A program made the position numbers and the translations under genes. From JBJXHB01 sp046160725 (GTDB lineage: Bacteria; Pseudomonadota; Gammaproteobacteria; Burkholderiales; Burkholderiaceae_C): 21,007 nucleotides of DNA. This document shows positions 1 through 7,471 of this stretch, one piece after another. Every line of letters starts with the position of its first letter. Positions within the stretch are counted from its first letter, which is position 1. A model generated the notes under the pieces. That model was not told the DNA's origin. It saw only the letters and a list, made by a program, of their open reading frames with translations, and did not search any database. Where the stretch lies: contig JBJXHB010000158.1 of assembly GCA_046160725.1 (NCBI GenBank), positions 1 to 21,007 of the forward strand. The letters run 5' to 3'.

Positions 1-101
1 CTGCTGTAGGACGGAACAGCGATGGACGCGATCACCGCCACCACCGCGACGGTGATCAGCAACTCGGTGATGGTGAAGCCGCGATGGCGGTATGCACGCA
101 T
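1..101 (-). CDS. Type IV prepilin / minor pilin, N-terminal fragment
   Basis: Reading the minus strand from an ATG at 101 gives a protein that begins MRAYRHRGFTITELL and continues as a hydrophobic helix ending VPSYS. This is the class III signal of type IV pilins: a short basic leader, cleavage after Gly8, Phe at mature position 1 and Glu at mature position 5. Prepilin peptidase PilD would cleave and methylate it, and the helix would sit in the inner membrane before pilus assembly. Only about 33 residues are in the window, so PilE, a minor pilin (FimT, PilV, PilX) and a type II secretion pseudopilin cannot be separated. The PSY ending of the helix leans towards PilE or a minor pilin. The stretch 102-372 upstream holds no gene that I can support. 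Confidence 0.8.
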   Translation of the reverse strand, partial: MRAYRHRGFTITELLITVAVVAVIASIAVPSYS

Positions 102-372
102 GGATCGCACCTGTTGAACTCGGACTTGGCGCCGCAATGCCCCTGCGGCCTGGGAAGGCTTGTCAGCCCTGGCGGGATGCTACGAATCAGCCCGGGATAT
201 CGGTCAATCCGCTGCGGGATGGACGGGTTGCGCCGGCCGACAAGCGGGGCGCACACACATTTCGTCGCAGTCCTTGCGAATTTCGGCGCGCTATGCCGGG
301 AGAAATTCCCGCCGACGGGGTGGTGGGATGGCGTCCGGCACGGCCCGCAGGGCGCCCGCGCGTCCGCCCCGG

Positions 373-1437
373 TCAGCCTGGGCTGACAAACAGGTCGCCG
401 GCGGAAGCCGGTGGCAACAGGCCGAGATGTCGGTAGGCCGCGGCGGTGGCTATGCGGCCTCGCGGCGTGCGTTGCAGGAAACCCTGCTGTATCAAATAGG
501 GCTCGATCACGTCTTCGATCGTGTCCCGCTCTTCGCCGATCGCTGCGGCGACGTTGTCCAGGCCGACCGGACCGCCGTCGAATCGGTGCACCACCGCCTC
601 CAGCAGCTTGCGGTCCATGACATCGAACCCCAACGGGTCGACGTCCAGCATGCGCAGCGCCGCGTCGGCGACGGCCCGCGTGGCAACGCCGTCGGCGCGC
701 ACCTCGGCATAGTCGCGAACCCGCCGCAGCAGCCGGTTGGCGATGCGCGGTGTCCCGCGTGAGCGGCAGGCAATCTCCCGAGCGCCTTCGCCATCGACCG
801 TAACGCCCAGCAGGACGGCCGACCGCTGGACAATGCTGATCAACTCATCGGTGGTGTAGAACTCCAGCCGGGCGACGATGCCGAAGCGGTCGCGCAGCGG
901 GCTGGTCAGCATACCGGCGCGGGTGGTGGCGCCGACCAGCGTGAACGGCTGCAGGTCCAGCTTGATCGAGCGCGCCGCCGGCCCCTCGCCGATCATGATG
1001 TCGATCTGGTAGTCCTCCAGTGCCGGGTAGAGGATTTCTTCGACCACCGGGCTCAGGCGGTGGATCTCGTCGATGAAAAGGACGTCGTTGCGTTCCAGGT
1101 TGGTCAACAGCGCGGCCAGGTCACGCGGCTTCTCAAGCACGGGGCCGGAGGTCTGGCGAAGGTTGACGCCCAGTTCGGCGGCAACGATATGGCTCAGCGT
1201 CGTCTTGCCCAGTCCGGGCGGCCCGAAAAGGAGCACATGGTCCAGAGCCTCGCCGCGCCGGCGCGCGGCGGTGATGAAGATGTCCAGCTGCTCTCGGGTC
1301 TTGGCCTGTCCGACATAGTCCGACAGGCGCTTGGGCCGCAGGGCGCGTTCAAGCGCCTCCTCTTGCGGGCTGCCCCTGGTCGCGGTCACCAGGCGAGGGG
1401 TGGACGTGCCGCTTAGGTCGTCGGTCTGAATGCCCAT
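373..1437 (-). CDS. ruvB: Holliday junction branch migration ATPase RuvB
   Basis: This is a 354-residue AAA+ motor that, as a hexamer loaded by RuvA, drives branch migration of Holliday junctions during recombinational repair. Visible motifs are Walker A GPPGLGKTT (about 72-80), Walker B LFIDEIHRL (about 120-128), and the GATTRAGMLTSPLRDRFG segment (about 169-186) with the sensor and arginine-finger residues. A C-terminal winged-helix region contains RTPRGR. Length matches the family (about 340-355). The ATG at 1437 gives the usual variable N-terminal tail before the conserved EEALERALRPKRLSDYVGQ. It lies 25 bp downstream of ruvA, so the two are almost certainly co-transcribed. The stop codon sits inside a short palindrome (372-387) that has no T-run after it. 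Confidence 0.98.
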   Translation of the reverse strand: MGIQTDDLSGTSTPRLVTATRGSPQEEALERALRPKRLSDYVGQAKTREQLDIFITAARRRGEALDHVLLFGPPGLGKTTLSHIVAAELGVNLRQTSGPVLEKPRDLAALLTNLERNDVLFIDEIHRLSPVVEEILYPALEDYQIDIMIGEGPAARSIKLDLQPFTLVGATTRAGMLTSPLRDRFGIVARLEFYTTDELISIVQRSAVLLGVTVDGEGAREIACRSRGTPRIANRLLRRVRDYAEVRADGVATRAVADAALRMLDVDPLGFDVMDRKLLEAVVHRFDGGPVGLDNVAAAIGEERDTIEDVIEPYLIQQGFLQRTPRGRIATAAAYRHLGLLPPASAGDLFVSPG

Positions 1438-1462
1438 GGCGATCAGTGTGTGCAGCCTGCGC

Positions 1463-2035
1463 TCAGCGCGCCAGCGCCTTCAGCGCGGATTTGATGCCGT
1501 CGGCAACGCCGACATCGGGACCAAGCGCCTTGACCGCAGCGCCGGCCTCGCGCTCGTTGTAGCCGAGCGAGATAAGGGCTTGCACGATGTCGCTCTGTGC
1601 GCCCGGGATGGCCGTCACTGGGCCGCCCAGGTCGGGGCCGAGCTTGCCCTTGAGTTCCAGCAGCACGCGTTCGGCGGTCTTCTTGCCGATGCCGGGTACC
1701 TTGACCAGACGCACGGCATCCTGGCGCGTGACCGCGTCGGACAGCTCGGCGACGGACAGGCCGGACAACAGCCCCAGCGCGGTCCGCGGACCCACTCCGG
1801 AAATCCGGATCAGTTCCCGGAAAGCCGCGCGTTCATCCGCACGCAGGAAGCCGAACAACTGCTGCGCATCCTCGCGGACGATGAAGTGAGTCAGCAGCGT
1901 CACCCGGGCACCCGGAGCAGGCAGGTTGTAGAAGGTGCTCATGGGCACGTCGACCTCGTAGCCGACGCCCCACACATCCAGCAGCACTTGCGGCGGGGTC
2001 TTTTCCAGCAACGTGCCTTCGAGCCGGCCGATCAT
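1463..2035 (-). CDS. ruvA: Holliday junction DNA-binding protein RuvA
   Basis: This 190-residue protein tetramerises on four-way junctions and loads RuvB. The N-terminal OB-fold begins MIGRLEGTLLEK and contains VWGVGYEVDVP. Two helix-hairpin-helix motifs follow, LIRISGVGPRTALGLLSGLS (about 75-94) and LVKVPGIGKKTAERVLLELK (about 110-129). A C-terminal domain (about 145-190) would contact RuvB. The length is typical. The ATG at 2035 is the canonical MIGRL start. The 5' side shows no clear Shine-Dalgarno sequence; instead a GC-rich palindrome (2036-2054) touches the start codon. ruvC, often next to ruvA in proteobacteria, is not present; upstream is an unrelated response regulator gene. Confidence 0.98.
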   Translation of the reverse strand: MIGRLEGTLLEKTPPQVLLDVWGVGYEVDVPMSTFYNLPAPGARVTLLTHFIVREDAQQLFGFLRADERAAFRELIRISGVGPRTALGLLSGLSVAELSDAVTRQDAVRLVKVPGIGKKTAERVLLELKGKLGPDLGGPVTAIPGAQSDIVQALISLGYNEREAGAAVKALGPDVGVADGIKSALKALAR

Positions 2036-2054
2036 GGGGCGGGATTATCGCCCC
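2036..2054 (-). promoter_or_regulatory. GC palindrome abutting the ruvA start codon
   Basis: The six bases ggggcg at 2036-2041 and cgcccc at 2049-2054 are perfect complements around a 7-nt ggattat loop. In the ruvA mRNA this would form a hairpin ending at the base before AUG, covering the place where a ribosome binding site should be. The palindrome is directly visible; a role in limiting ruvA translation is inference. Confidence 0.4.
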
Positions 2055-2108
2055 GAGGTGCGCCGCACTCAGCCTGTGTCGGACCTGGGCAGCCTGTCGA
2101 TCAAGCGA

Positions 2109-2762
2109 TCAGCGCCTGAACAACCCCAGCCGTTGCGCCTCCAGAGCGGCCTCAGCCCGTGAGCTCACATTCAGCTTGCGATAGATCTGCTTGACGTAGT
2201 CCGCGATCGTGTGGCGGGACAAGCCAAGCTGCACACCGATCTCGGGCAAGGTGTAGCCCTTCGCCACACGCAGCAGCACCTCGCTCTCCCGCTCGGTCAG
2301 GGAGACGGCGGGCACGTTGTTGCTCGAGGACTGTGGCCGAGCTTGTGCGGCAAAGAAGGCAATCACCTTGCGCGCGATCGACGGCGACAGCGGAGGCTCG
2401 CCTTGGCTGATGCGCTGCAAGTGCTCGGCGATCAGTTCGCGGGACTGCTCCTTCAGGATGTAGCCGAAGGCACCGGCCTGCAATGCCGGAAACAGATGCT
2501 CGTCATCGTCGTGGATCGTCACGACCACCGACAGGGCATCGGGCTGGGTGTCGCGCAGGGCCTGCACCACGTCGACACCAGAGCCATCAGGCAGGCCCAG
2601 ATCCAGCAGAGCCAAGTCGAACTTGTGGGCCGGTACCTGGTTCAGGGCATCGCTGACCCGGGCGCACTCAATGATGCGGGCACCGGGGAACACCTGCATC
2701 ACCAGGCTCTTGAGCCAGGCGCGGATCTCGGGCAGGTCTTCCAGCAGCAGGATCTGATTCAT
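2109..2762 (-). CDS. NarL/LuxR-family response regulator
   Basis: This 217-residue regulator has an N-terminal receiver domain and a C-terminal LuxR-type helix-turn-helix. In the receiver the acidic pair is E8-D9 and the phospho-acceptor is D54 in LALLDLGLPDGSG. The switch Thr is about T82 and the conserved Lys about K104 in FGYILKEQS, so all catalytic positions are present. The DNA-binding domain runs from about 150 to 212 (SLTERESEVLLRVAKGYTLPEIG, then RHTIADYVKQIYRKLNVSSR). The gene lies 42 bp downstream of a sensor kinase on the same strand and is presumably its partner. Target genes are unknown. No strong Shine-Dalgarno sequence precedes the ATG. Family assignment is secure; the signal and the regulon are not deducible. 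Confidence 0.95.
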   Translation of the reverse strand: MNQILLLEDLPEIRAWLKSLVMQVFPGARIIECARVSDALNQVPAHKFDLALLDLGLPDGSGVDVVQALRDTQPDALSVVVTIHDDDEHLFPALQAGAFGYILKEQSRELIAEHLQRISQGEPPLSPSIARKVIAFFAAQARPQSSSNNVPAVSLTERESEVLLRVAKGYTLPEIGVQLGLSRHTIADYVKQIYRKLNVSSRAEAALEAQRLGLFRR

Positions 2763-2804
2763 GGGGGTTTCGGCATCGAGGGCGGCCGGATTGTCGGCTT
2801 CAGG

Positions 2805-4715
2805 TCAGCCGGACTTGACATGCTGCTCAAGCGGGAGCGTGAGGCGTATCACGGTTCCATAGCCGGGCCCGGACTCGACCAGGCATTGGCCCTGCATCTG
2901 CTTGGCCCGGTGCTTCATGCTGGCCATGCCGTGGCCGCGATCCAACCGGCCGTCCATCTCCATCGGAATGCCGTTGCCGTTGTCCTGCACCAGCAACTGG
3001 AAGTCACCATCGGCAATCGTGCATCGAACCGTGCAGCGGGTGGCACCGCTGTGCTTGATGATGTTGCTCACGGCCTCGCGCAGGATCCGGGTGGTCTGGA
3101 CAAATGCACGGGCCGACAGCGTCTGGGTCACTTCTTCGTCAGGTGGTGAGGTCCACTCAGCCTCGATGCCGGACTGGGACAGGCGCGACACCACCTCCGC
3201 ACGCCAGTCGCCCAGCGCGTTTTCCAGGCGGACCGCCTTGCCTGTCAGCCCACGAACGGACAGGCGCATCTCCTCCAGCGCTTCGCGGGCCAGTGTCGAG
3301 ATGCGCTCGTTGTCACTGGTGTGGACGATCGTCAGAAGCTTTGCGCCCAGGTCGTCGTGCAGATCGCCGGCGATCCGCTTGCGCTCGCGCTCGGTGACCT
3401 GTTCGACCCTGAGCTCCGCCAACTGCGCGAAGTTGCGCTCGATCTGAGCCGTCGCCTCGCGTATGCGCACCTCCAGTTCGGCGCGGTCGCGTTCGGACGA
3501 CTCCAGGGCTTGGCCGTACTGCTGGACCATGCGCAACCCGAGACCCATGAAGAGGAGCGCCGGAATCAATTGACCCAGTTGACCAACCCGGCTGTCCAGC
3601 GCCGTCACATGGGCCAGGTATTCGGTGCCCAGGCCCAGGCCGACCACGGCCAGCAACGGCCCCATCAGCCACATCGGCTGGCGCCGCGGCGCCTTGGTCG
3701 CCCGCAAATGCGCCCAGGCGGCCAGTCCGGTCTGGATGCCCAGGATCGAGAACCAGATTGAGGACACGGTCGCCAGATGGGCCGGCACCGCGGCCCACAG
3801 CGTCAACGCCATGACGACCGTCTGTGCCGGCAACACCAGGTCCACCCAGCGATGGCGCAGCCCGGCGTAGCGCAGCAGGAACTGGATGGCCGCCCAGGTC
3901 ACCAGCCCCATCAGCAGTGCCAGCAGGCCTTCAGTCACAGCATGTCGCCACGGGAGCTCGGTCCACCAGAGTCGGGCCAGGATCAGGGCCCAGCCGATCA
4001 TCAATGCGCCGAAATAGGCCAGGTGGCTTTGCACCCGGTTCAGGCAGCCCATCACGAACATGAAGCCACCGACCAGCACCAGCGTGACCGACACCGCCAG
4101 CGGCACCGTCACAGCAAAGCCCATGCGCGCACTCTGGCCACCGGCCAGCAGCGCATAGGGACCCAGCTCGACGGCCGACAGGCCGCCTGCACGCTGGCGT
4201 GAGGTCAGCTCCCGATCAGAGTAGCCGGCCAGACGGATCTCCACGACATTGCCGCGCGGCAACAGCAAAGGCGCCGGCACACTGACCAGCTGAGGTTGAT
4301 GGCACAGCCGCGACACCGGCTCCTGCACCCGGCCGGCCCGATGCACCAGACGCCCGTTCAGATAGATCTCGCCGGCGCTGCACATCCGGTCCAGATACAG
4401 GCCGAACAGCTGCCCGCTGGCAGCGGCACCGTCGGCATCGAAGATCAGGCGATACCAGACGATGCCGCTGAAGCCAGGCAAAGATCGGCTCCAGTCATGT
4501 GGGAGGTCGACAACTTTCGCCGACATCCAGTCGGGCAGGCCGTTGGCACCGGCCGGCGACACTTGGGCTTGCCGGAACAATAGTTGCTGGGTGGGCAGTG
4601 ACTGCGCCTGGACGGCCTGCGTCCAGAAGCCCAGGATGACCGACACCACCAAGGCCAGGACGACCAGCCACCACATCGGGCGCGACGCCCATCGATCAAT
4701 CCATTGGTCAGTCAT
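2805..4715 (-). CDS. Membrane sensor histidine kinase (HisKA_3 type) with jelly-roll-like sensor domain
   Basis: A 636-residue kinase. A signal or membrane anchor spans about 14-37 and ends AVQAQ. A roughly 150-residue extracytoplasmic region (about 40-195) contains DLPHDW, WYRLIF and EIYLNGRLVHRAG, a pattern like the galactose-binding jelly-roll fold seen in glycoside hydrolase family 2 and in 7TMR-DISM extracellular domains. About six to seven membrane helices follow (about 199-395), then a coiled coil (about 400-445). The HisKA_3 phosphorylation site is H453 in ERKRIAGDLHDDLGAKL. The HATPase domain has N551 (N-box), DNGNGI (578-583) and GHGM (594-597). It pairs with the NarL-type regulator immediately downstream. 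The ligand is unknown; the fold hints at a carbohydrate or envelope-derived ligand, which is inference. No catalytic residue is missing. Confidence 0.93.
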   Translation of the reverse strand: MTDQWIDRWASRPMWWLVVLALVVSVILGFWTQAVQAQSLPTQQLLFRQAQVSPAGANGLPDWMSAKVVDLPHDWSRSLPGFSGIVWYRLIFDADGAAASGQLFGLYLDRMCSAGEIYLNGRLVHRAGRVQEPVSRLCHQPQLVSVPAPLLLPRGNVVEIRLAGYSDRELTSRQRAGGLSAVELGPYALLAGGQSARMGFAVTVPLAVSVTLVLVGGFMFVMGCLNRVQSHLAYFGALMIGWALILARLWWTELPWRHAVTEGLLALLMGLVTWAAIQFLLRYAGLRHRWVDLVLPAQTVVMALTLWAAVPAHLATVSSIWFSILGIQTGLAAWAHLRATKAPRRQPMWLMGPLLAVVGLGLGTEYLAHVTALDSRVGQLGQLIPALLFMGLGLRMVQQYGQALESSERDRAELEVRIREATAQIERNFAQLAELRVEQVTERERKRIAGDLHDDLGAKLLTIVHTSDNERISTLAREALEEMRLSVRGLTGKAVRLENALGDWRAEVVSRLSQSGIEAEWTSPPDEEVTQTLSARAFVQTTRILREAVSNIIKHSGATRCTVRCTIADGDFQLLVQDNGNGIPMEMDGRLDRGHGMASMKHRAKQMQGQCLVESGPGYGTVIRLTLPLEQHVKSG

Positions 4716-4754
4716 CGGGGCTCGAACGGCACGCCACCAGGCAGGCGTGGCGCA

Positions 4755-4796
4755 CGATTGTGCATGTCAGGCCTGCCGTGGCAGCGTCGACAATCG
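4755..4796. promoter_or_regulatory. Inverted repeat between the divergent kinase and phoH genes
   Basis: A perfect 7-bp inverted repeat, cgattgt at 4755-4761 and acaatcg at 4790-4796, surrounds a smaller hairpin ctgcc-gt-ggcag at 4773-4784. It lies in the 124-bp divergent space between the sensor kinase start (4715) and the PhoH start (4840). It could be an operator or part of an RNA leader for phoH. No promoter hexamers are convincing, so the role is a guess. Confidence 0.25.
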
Positions 4797-4839
4797 GCAC
4801 AAAGGCGCAGCCCTCCGAGTCCTGCGCGTCCCTTACGTC

Positions 4840-5886
4840 ATGATGCTTCGTCACCGCTTCGACCCCCTGGACCACCGCCGCCTGGTGCACCTGTGCGGCG
4901 CGTCCGATGCCCACCTGCGGCAGGTGGAGGAAGCGTTCAGCGTTCGGATCCAACGGCGCGAGAACGCGATTCGCGTCGACGGCGAGGCGACGACGGCGCG
5001 CGCGGCGATGTCCGCGCTGCAACAGTTGTACGAGCAGGCCGGGCAGCCCATCGACGCGGAGCAGCTGCACCTGGCCATGATCCAGGCCCGGGCTGCGATC
5101 TCGGCCTCGAAGGGCGTAGCCGCGGGTGACGGCGAATCCGCATCAAGTGACAACGTCGTACCGGCGCTGCACACGCGCCGCCATGACTTGCGGGGCCGAA
5201 CGCCCAACCAGGTTCGCTACTTGAAAGACATACAGGATCATGACATCACCTTTGGCATCGGACCTGCGGGGACAGGCAAGACCTACCTGGCGGTGGCCTG
5301 TGCGGTGGATGCCCTGGAGCGGCGACTGGTCCAGCGCATCGTCTTGACCCGTCCGGCGGTCGAGGCCGGCGAGCGGTTGGGCTTTCTGCCAGGCGACCTG
5401 GCGCAGAAAGTCGACCCTTATCTGCGGCCCCTGTACGACGCGCTGTACGACCTGATGGGTATCGAGCGAGTGGGCCCGGCCTTCGAGAAGGGCACGCTCG
5501 AGATCGCTCCACTTGCGTTCATGCGGGGACGGACACTGAACCATGCCTTCGTGATTCTGGATGAGGCGCAGAACACCACGCCGGAGCAAATGAAGATGTT
5601 CCTGACCCGCGTCGGCCTGGGTTCACGGGCCGTGGTCACCGGCGACATCAGCCAGGTCGACCTGCCGCGTGGGCATGCCAGTGGGCTGGTCCAGGCGCAG
5701 CAGGTGCTGGGTGGTGTCAAAGGCATTGCCTTTACCCAGTTCACGTCGGTGGACGTGGTGCGGCACCCGCTGGTGGCCCGAATCGTCGACGCCTACGACG
5801 CGGCGACCGCCCGGCAACGCACAGACGCGATGCCCGTCGCCAGCACTGGCGGGCGGCGGGCCCGGCGCGACGCGGCCTCAGATTGA
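4840..5886 (+). CDS. ybeZ: PhoH-like ATPase (YbeZ family)
   Basis: A P-loop NTPase of the PhoH family, about 348 residues from the ATG at 4840 (a second ATG follows directly at 4843). Walker A is GPAGTGKT (about 141-148) and Walker B FVILDEAQ (about 237-244), followed by NTTPEQMKMFLTRVG, a PhoH hallmark. The N-terminal 120 residues form the small RNA-binding-like domain seen in YbeZ. The open frame extends much further upstream, but that part overlaps the divergent kinase gene and lacks family similarity. No Shine-Dalgarno sequence is obvious, so the start is somewhat uncertain. The stop overlaps the ybeY start by one base, the classic ybeZ-ybeY pairing in which PhoH supports YbeY in RNA processing. 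That functional link is from family knowledge, not from this sequence. Confidence 0.93.
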   Translation: MMLRHRFDPLDHRRLVHLCGASDAHLRQVEEAFSVRIQRRENAIRVDGEATTARAAMSALQQLYEQAGQPIDAEQLHLAMIQARAAISASKGVAAGDGESASSDNVVPALHTRRHDLRGRTPNQVRYLKDIQDHDITFGIGPAGTGKTYLAVACAVDALERRLVQRIVLTRPAVEAGERLGFLPGDLAQKVDPYLRPLYDALYDLMGIERVGPAFEKGTLEIAPLAFMRGRTLNHAFVILDEAQNTTPEQMKMFLTRVGLGSRAVVTGDISQVDLPRGHASGLVQAQQVLGGVKGIAFTQFTSVDVVRHPLVARIVDAYDAATARQRTDAMPVASTGGRRARRDAASD

Positions 5887-6386
5887 TGCCGCCGCGCCCC
5901 GAGCTTGCCCTGTCGCTGCAGTTTGCGGATGCGCGACACCGCCCGTTGGTTCCGCGGCACCTGGTGGTGCGATGCATCCGATGGGCGCTTGAACGGCCGG
6001 CCCAACTGACCGTGCGGGTCGTCGCCGAGGTGGAGGCTCGGCAGTTGAACCGAAACTACCGAGGGCGTGACTATCCAACCAATGTGTTGACGTTCGACTA
6101 CCAACACGCACCGATCGTGGTGGCCGACCTGGTGCTTTGCGCGCCGGTCCTAGAGCGCGAGGCTCTGCAGGCGGGCCGCGCCGTGGTTGCCCACTATGTG
6201 CATCTGCTGGTTCATGGAACCCTGCATGCGCAGGGATACGATCACGTGCGCTTGGCCGAGGCCCGGCGCATGCAGGCGCTGGAGGTGGCGGTGCTGGCGC
6301 GCCTGGGTCTGCCGGACCCTTACCTGGCGCCGCCGGGAACTCAGCCCCCTGCTCGGAGCAGCCGCGCGGCGTCGCGGGCGAAGTAG
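5886..6386 (+). CDS. ybeY: Endoribonuclease / rRNA maturation factor YbeY
   Basis: A 166-residue UPF0054 metalloprotein involved in 16S rRNA 3' maturation and ribosome quality control. The zinc site HLLVHGTLHAQGYDH gives the three ligands H110, H114 and H120. The conserved Arg59 lies in LNRNYRGRDYPTNVLTF. The ATG at 5886 overlaps the TGA of the phoH-like gene (TGATG), suggesting translational coupling. The C-terminal 15 or so residues (LAPPGTQPPARSSRAASRAK) are low-complexity and encoded by sequence that is also the 3' end of hemB on the other strand. The usual next gene, a CorC/YbeX transporter-associated protein, is not present downstream. Confidence 0.96.
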   Translation: MPPRPELALSLQFADARHRPLVPRHLVVRCIRWALERPAQLTVRVVAEVEARQLNRNYRGRDYPTNVLTFDYQHAPIVVADLVLCAPVLEREALQAGRAVVAHYVHLLVHGTLHAQGYDHVRLAEARRMQALEVAVLARLGLPDPYLAPPGTQPPARSSRAASRAK

Positions 6387-7348
6387 GTCAACACACCATC
6401 GGCCCCAGCGCGCCGGAAGGCCAGCAAGGCCTCCATCATCACCGCGTCGTGGTCCAGCCATCCATTGGCGGCGGCGGCCTTGAGCATGGCGTACTCGCCG
6501 CTGACCTGGTACGCAAAAGTCGGCAGGCGGAACTCGTCCTTGACGCGCCGCACGATATCGAGATAGGGCATGCCGGGCTTGACCATGACCATGTCGGCGC
6601 CCTCGGCAATGTCCAATGCGACCTCGCGCAGGGCTTCGTCGGAGTTGCCGGGGTCCATCTGGTAGACCTTCTTGTCGGCCTTGCCCAGATTGCTGCGCGA
6701 GCCGACCGCATCCCGGAACGGACCGTAGAACGCGCTGGCGTACTTGGCGCTGTAGGCCATGATCCGGGTATGGATGGCCCCGCTGGCCTCGAGCGCCTGC
6801 CGGATGGCTCCGATGCGGCCGTCCATCATGTCGCTGGGCGCTACCACATCCACACCCGCCTGCGCCTGCAACTTCGCCTGTTCGACCAGCATCGCGACAG
6901 TCGGGTCGTTGAGGATATAGCCTTGGTCGTCCAGCAGGCCGTCCTGTCCATGGCTGGTGTAGGGGTCCAGCGCGACATCGGTGAGCAACCCCAGGCCGGG
7001 AAATCGCTGTTTCAACGCCTGCGCAGCCCGCGGGATCAATCCATCCGGGTTCAGAACCTCGCGCCCGTCCGGTGTCTTCAGTGCCGGGTCGATCACCGGG
7101 AACAAGGCCATCACGGGAATGCCCAGGGACACGCAGTCCTCGGCCACGTTGAACAGCCGATCCACGCTCAACCGTTGAACGCCTGGCATGCTGGCGATGT
7201 CCTGGACCTGGTCTTGCCCATCCAGGACGAAGACCGGCAGGATCAGGTCCTGCGGTGCCAGGCGGCTCTCCCGCACCAGTGCGCGGGTGAACGCGTCGCG
7301 TCTCAGCCTGCGCGGCCTGGATTGAGGAAAGGGTGGTGGAGTCTGCAC
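6341..7348 (-). CDS. hemB: Delta-aminolevulinic acid dehydratase (porphobilinogen synthase) HemB
   Basis: A 335-residue enzyme that condenses two 5-aminolevulinate molecules into porphobilinogen, the first common step of tetrapyrrole synthesis, in the cytoplasm. The two active-site lysines are K202 (YSAKYASAFYGPFRDA) and K257 (MVMVKPGMPYLD), the latter forming the Schiff base. The segment DVALDPYTSHGQDG (about 124-137) lacks the cysteines that bind catalytic zinc in the E. coli and human enzymes. This is the zinc-independent, magnesium-stimulated type known from Pseudomonas. The start is GTG at 7348, preceded on the minus strand by an AGAGG Shine-Dalgarno sequence about 7 nt upstream; the N-terminus then gives the usual RPRRLRRDAFTRALVRE. 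The 3' end overlaps ybeY tail to tail by 46 bp. Confidence 0.98.
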   Translation of the reverse strand: MQTPPPFPQSRPRRLRRDAFTRALVRESRLAPQDLILPVFVLDGQDQVQDIASMPGVQRLSVDRLFNVAEDCVSLGIPVMALFPVIDPALKTPDGREVLNPDGLIPRAAQALKQRFPGLGLLTDVALDPYTSHGQDGLLDDQGYILNDPTVAMLVEQAKLQAQAGVDVVAPSDMMDGRIGAIRQALEASGAIHTRIMAYSAKYASAFYGPFRDAVGSRSNLGKADKKVYQMDPGNSDEALREVALDIAEGADMVMVKPGMPYLDIVRRVKDEFRLPTFAYQVSGEYAMLKAAAANGWLDHDAVMMEALLAFRRAGADGVLTYFARDAARLLRAGG

Positions 7349-7437
7349 GTCAGGGCCTCTGATGGGCCGGCCGGCGCTCTTGTGAATACCGGTCGGGCAA
7401 TTTCGCGCACTTGGCGTTTGCCCGGACCGCGGGGGGC

Positions 7438-7465
7438 TTGGCGATCCGGACCGTTCTGATAAAGT
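7438..7465 (+). promoter_or_regulatory. Predicted sigma-70 promoter of the small RNA
   Basis: TTGGCG at 7438-7443 (-35) is followed after 16 bp by TAAAGT at 7460-7465 (-10). Transcription would begin near 7472-7473, exactly where the first strong RNA hairpin starts. The agreement between the predicted start and the RNA structure is the main support; the -10 match is only fair. Confidence 0.45.
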
Positions 7466-7471
7466 CGTTCT

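Noticed and set aside
372..387. Palindrome at the end of ruvB as an intrinsic terminator
   Set aside because: The stem is short and no T-run follows on the minus strand.
2211..3149. A 312-codon plus-strand open frame
   Set aside because: It is the complement of the response regulator and kinase genes, with no motif of its own.
4462..4839. N-terminal extension of the PhoH-like frame
   Set aside because: This part overlaps the divergent kinase and has no PhoH similarity; family members start near the ATG at 4840.
6137..7459. A 440-codon plus-strand open frame across hemB
   Set aside because: It lies opposite hemB, has no recognisable motif and a His/Gln/Gly-rich composition typical of the complement of a high-G+C gene.
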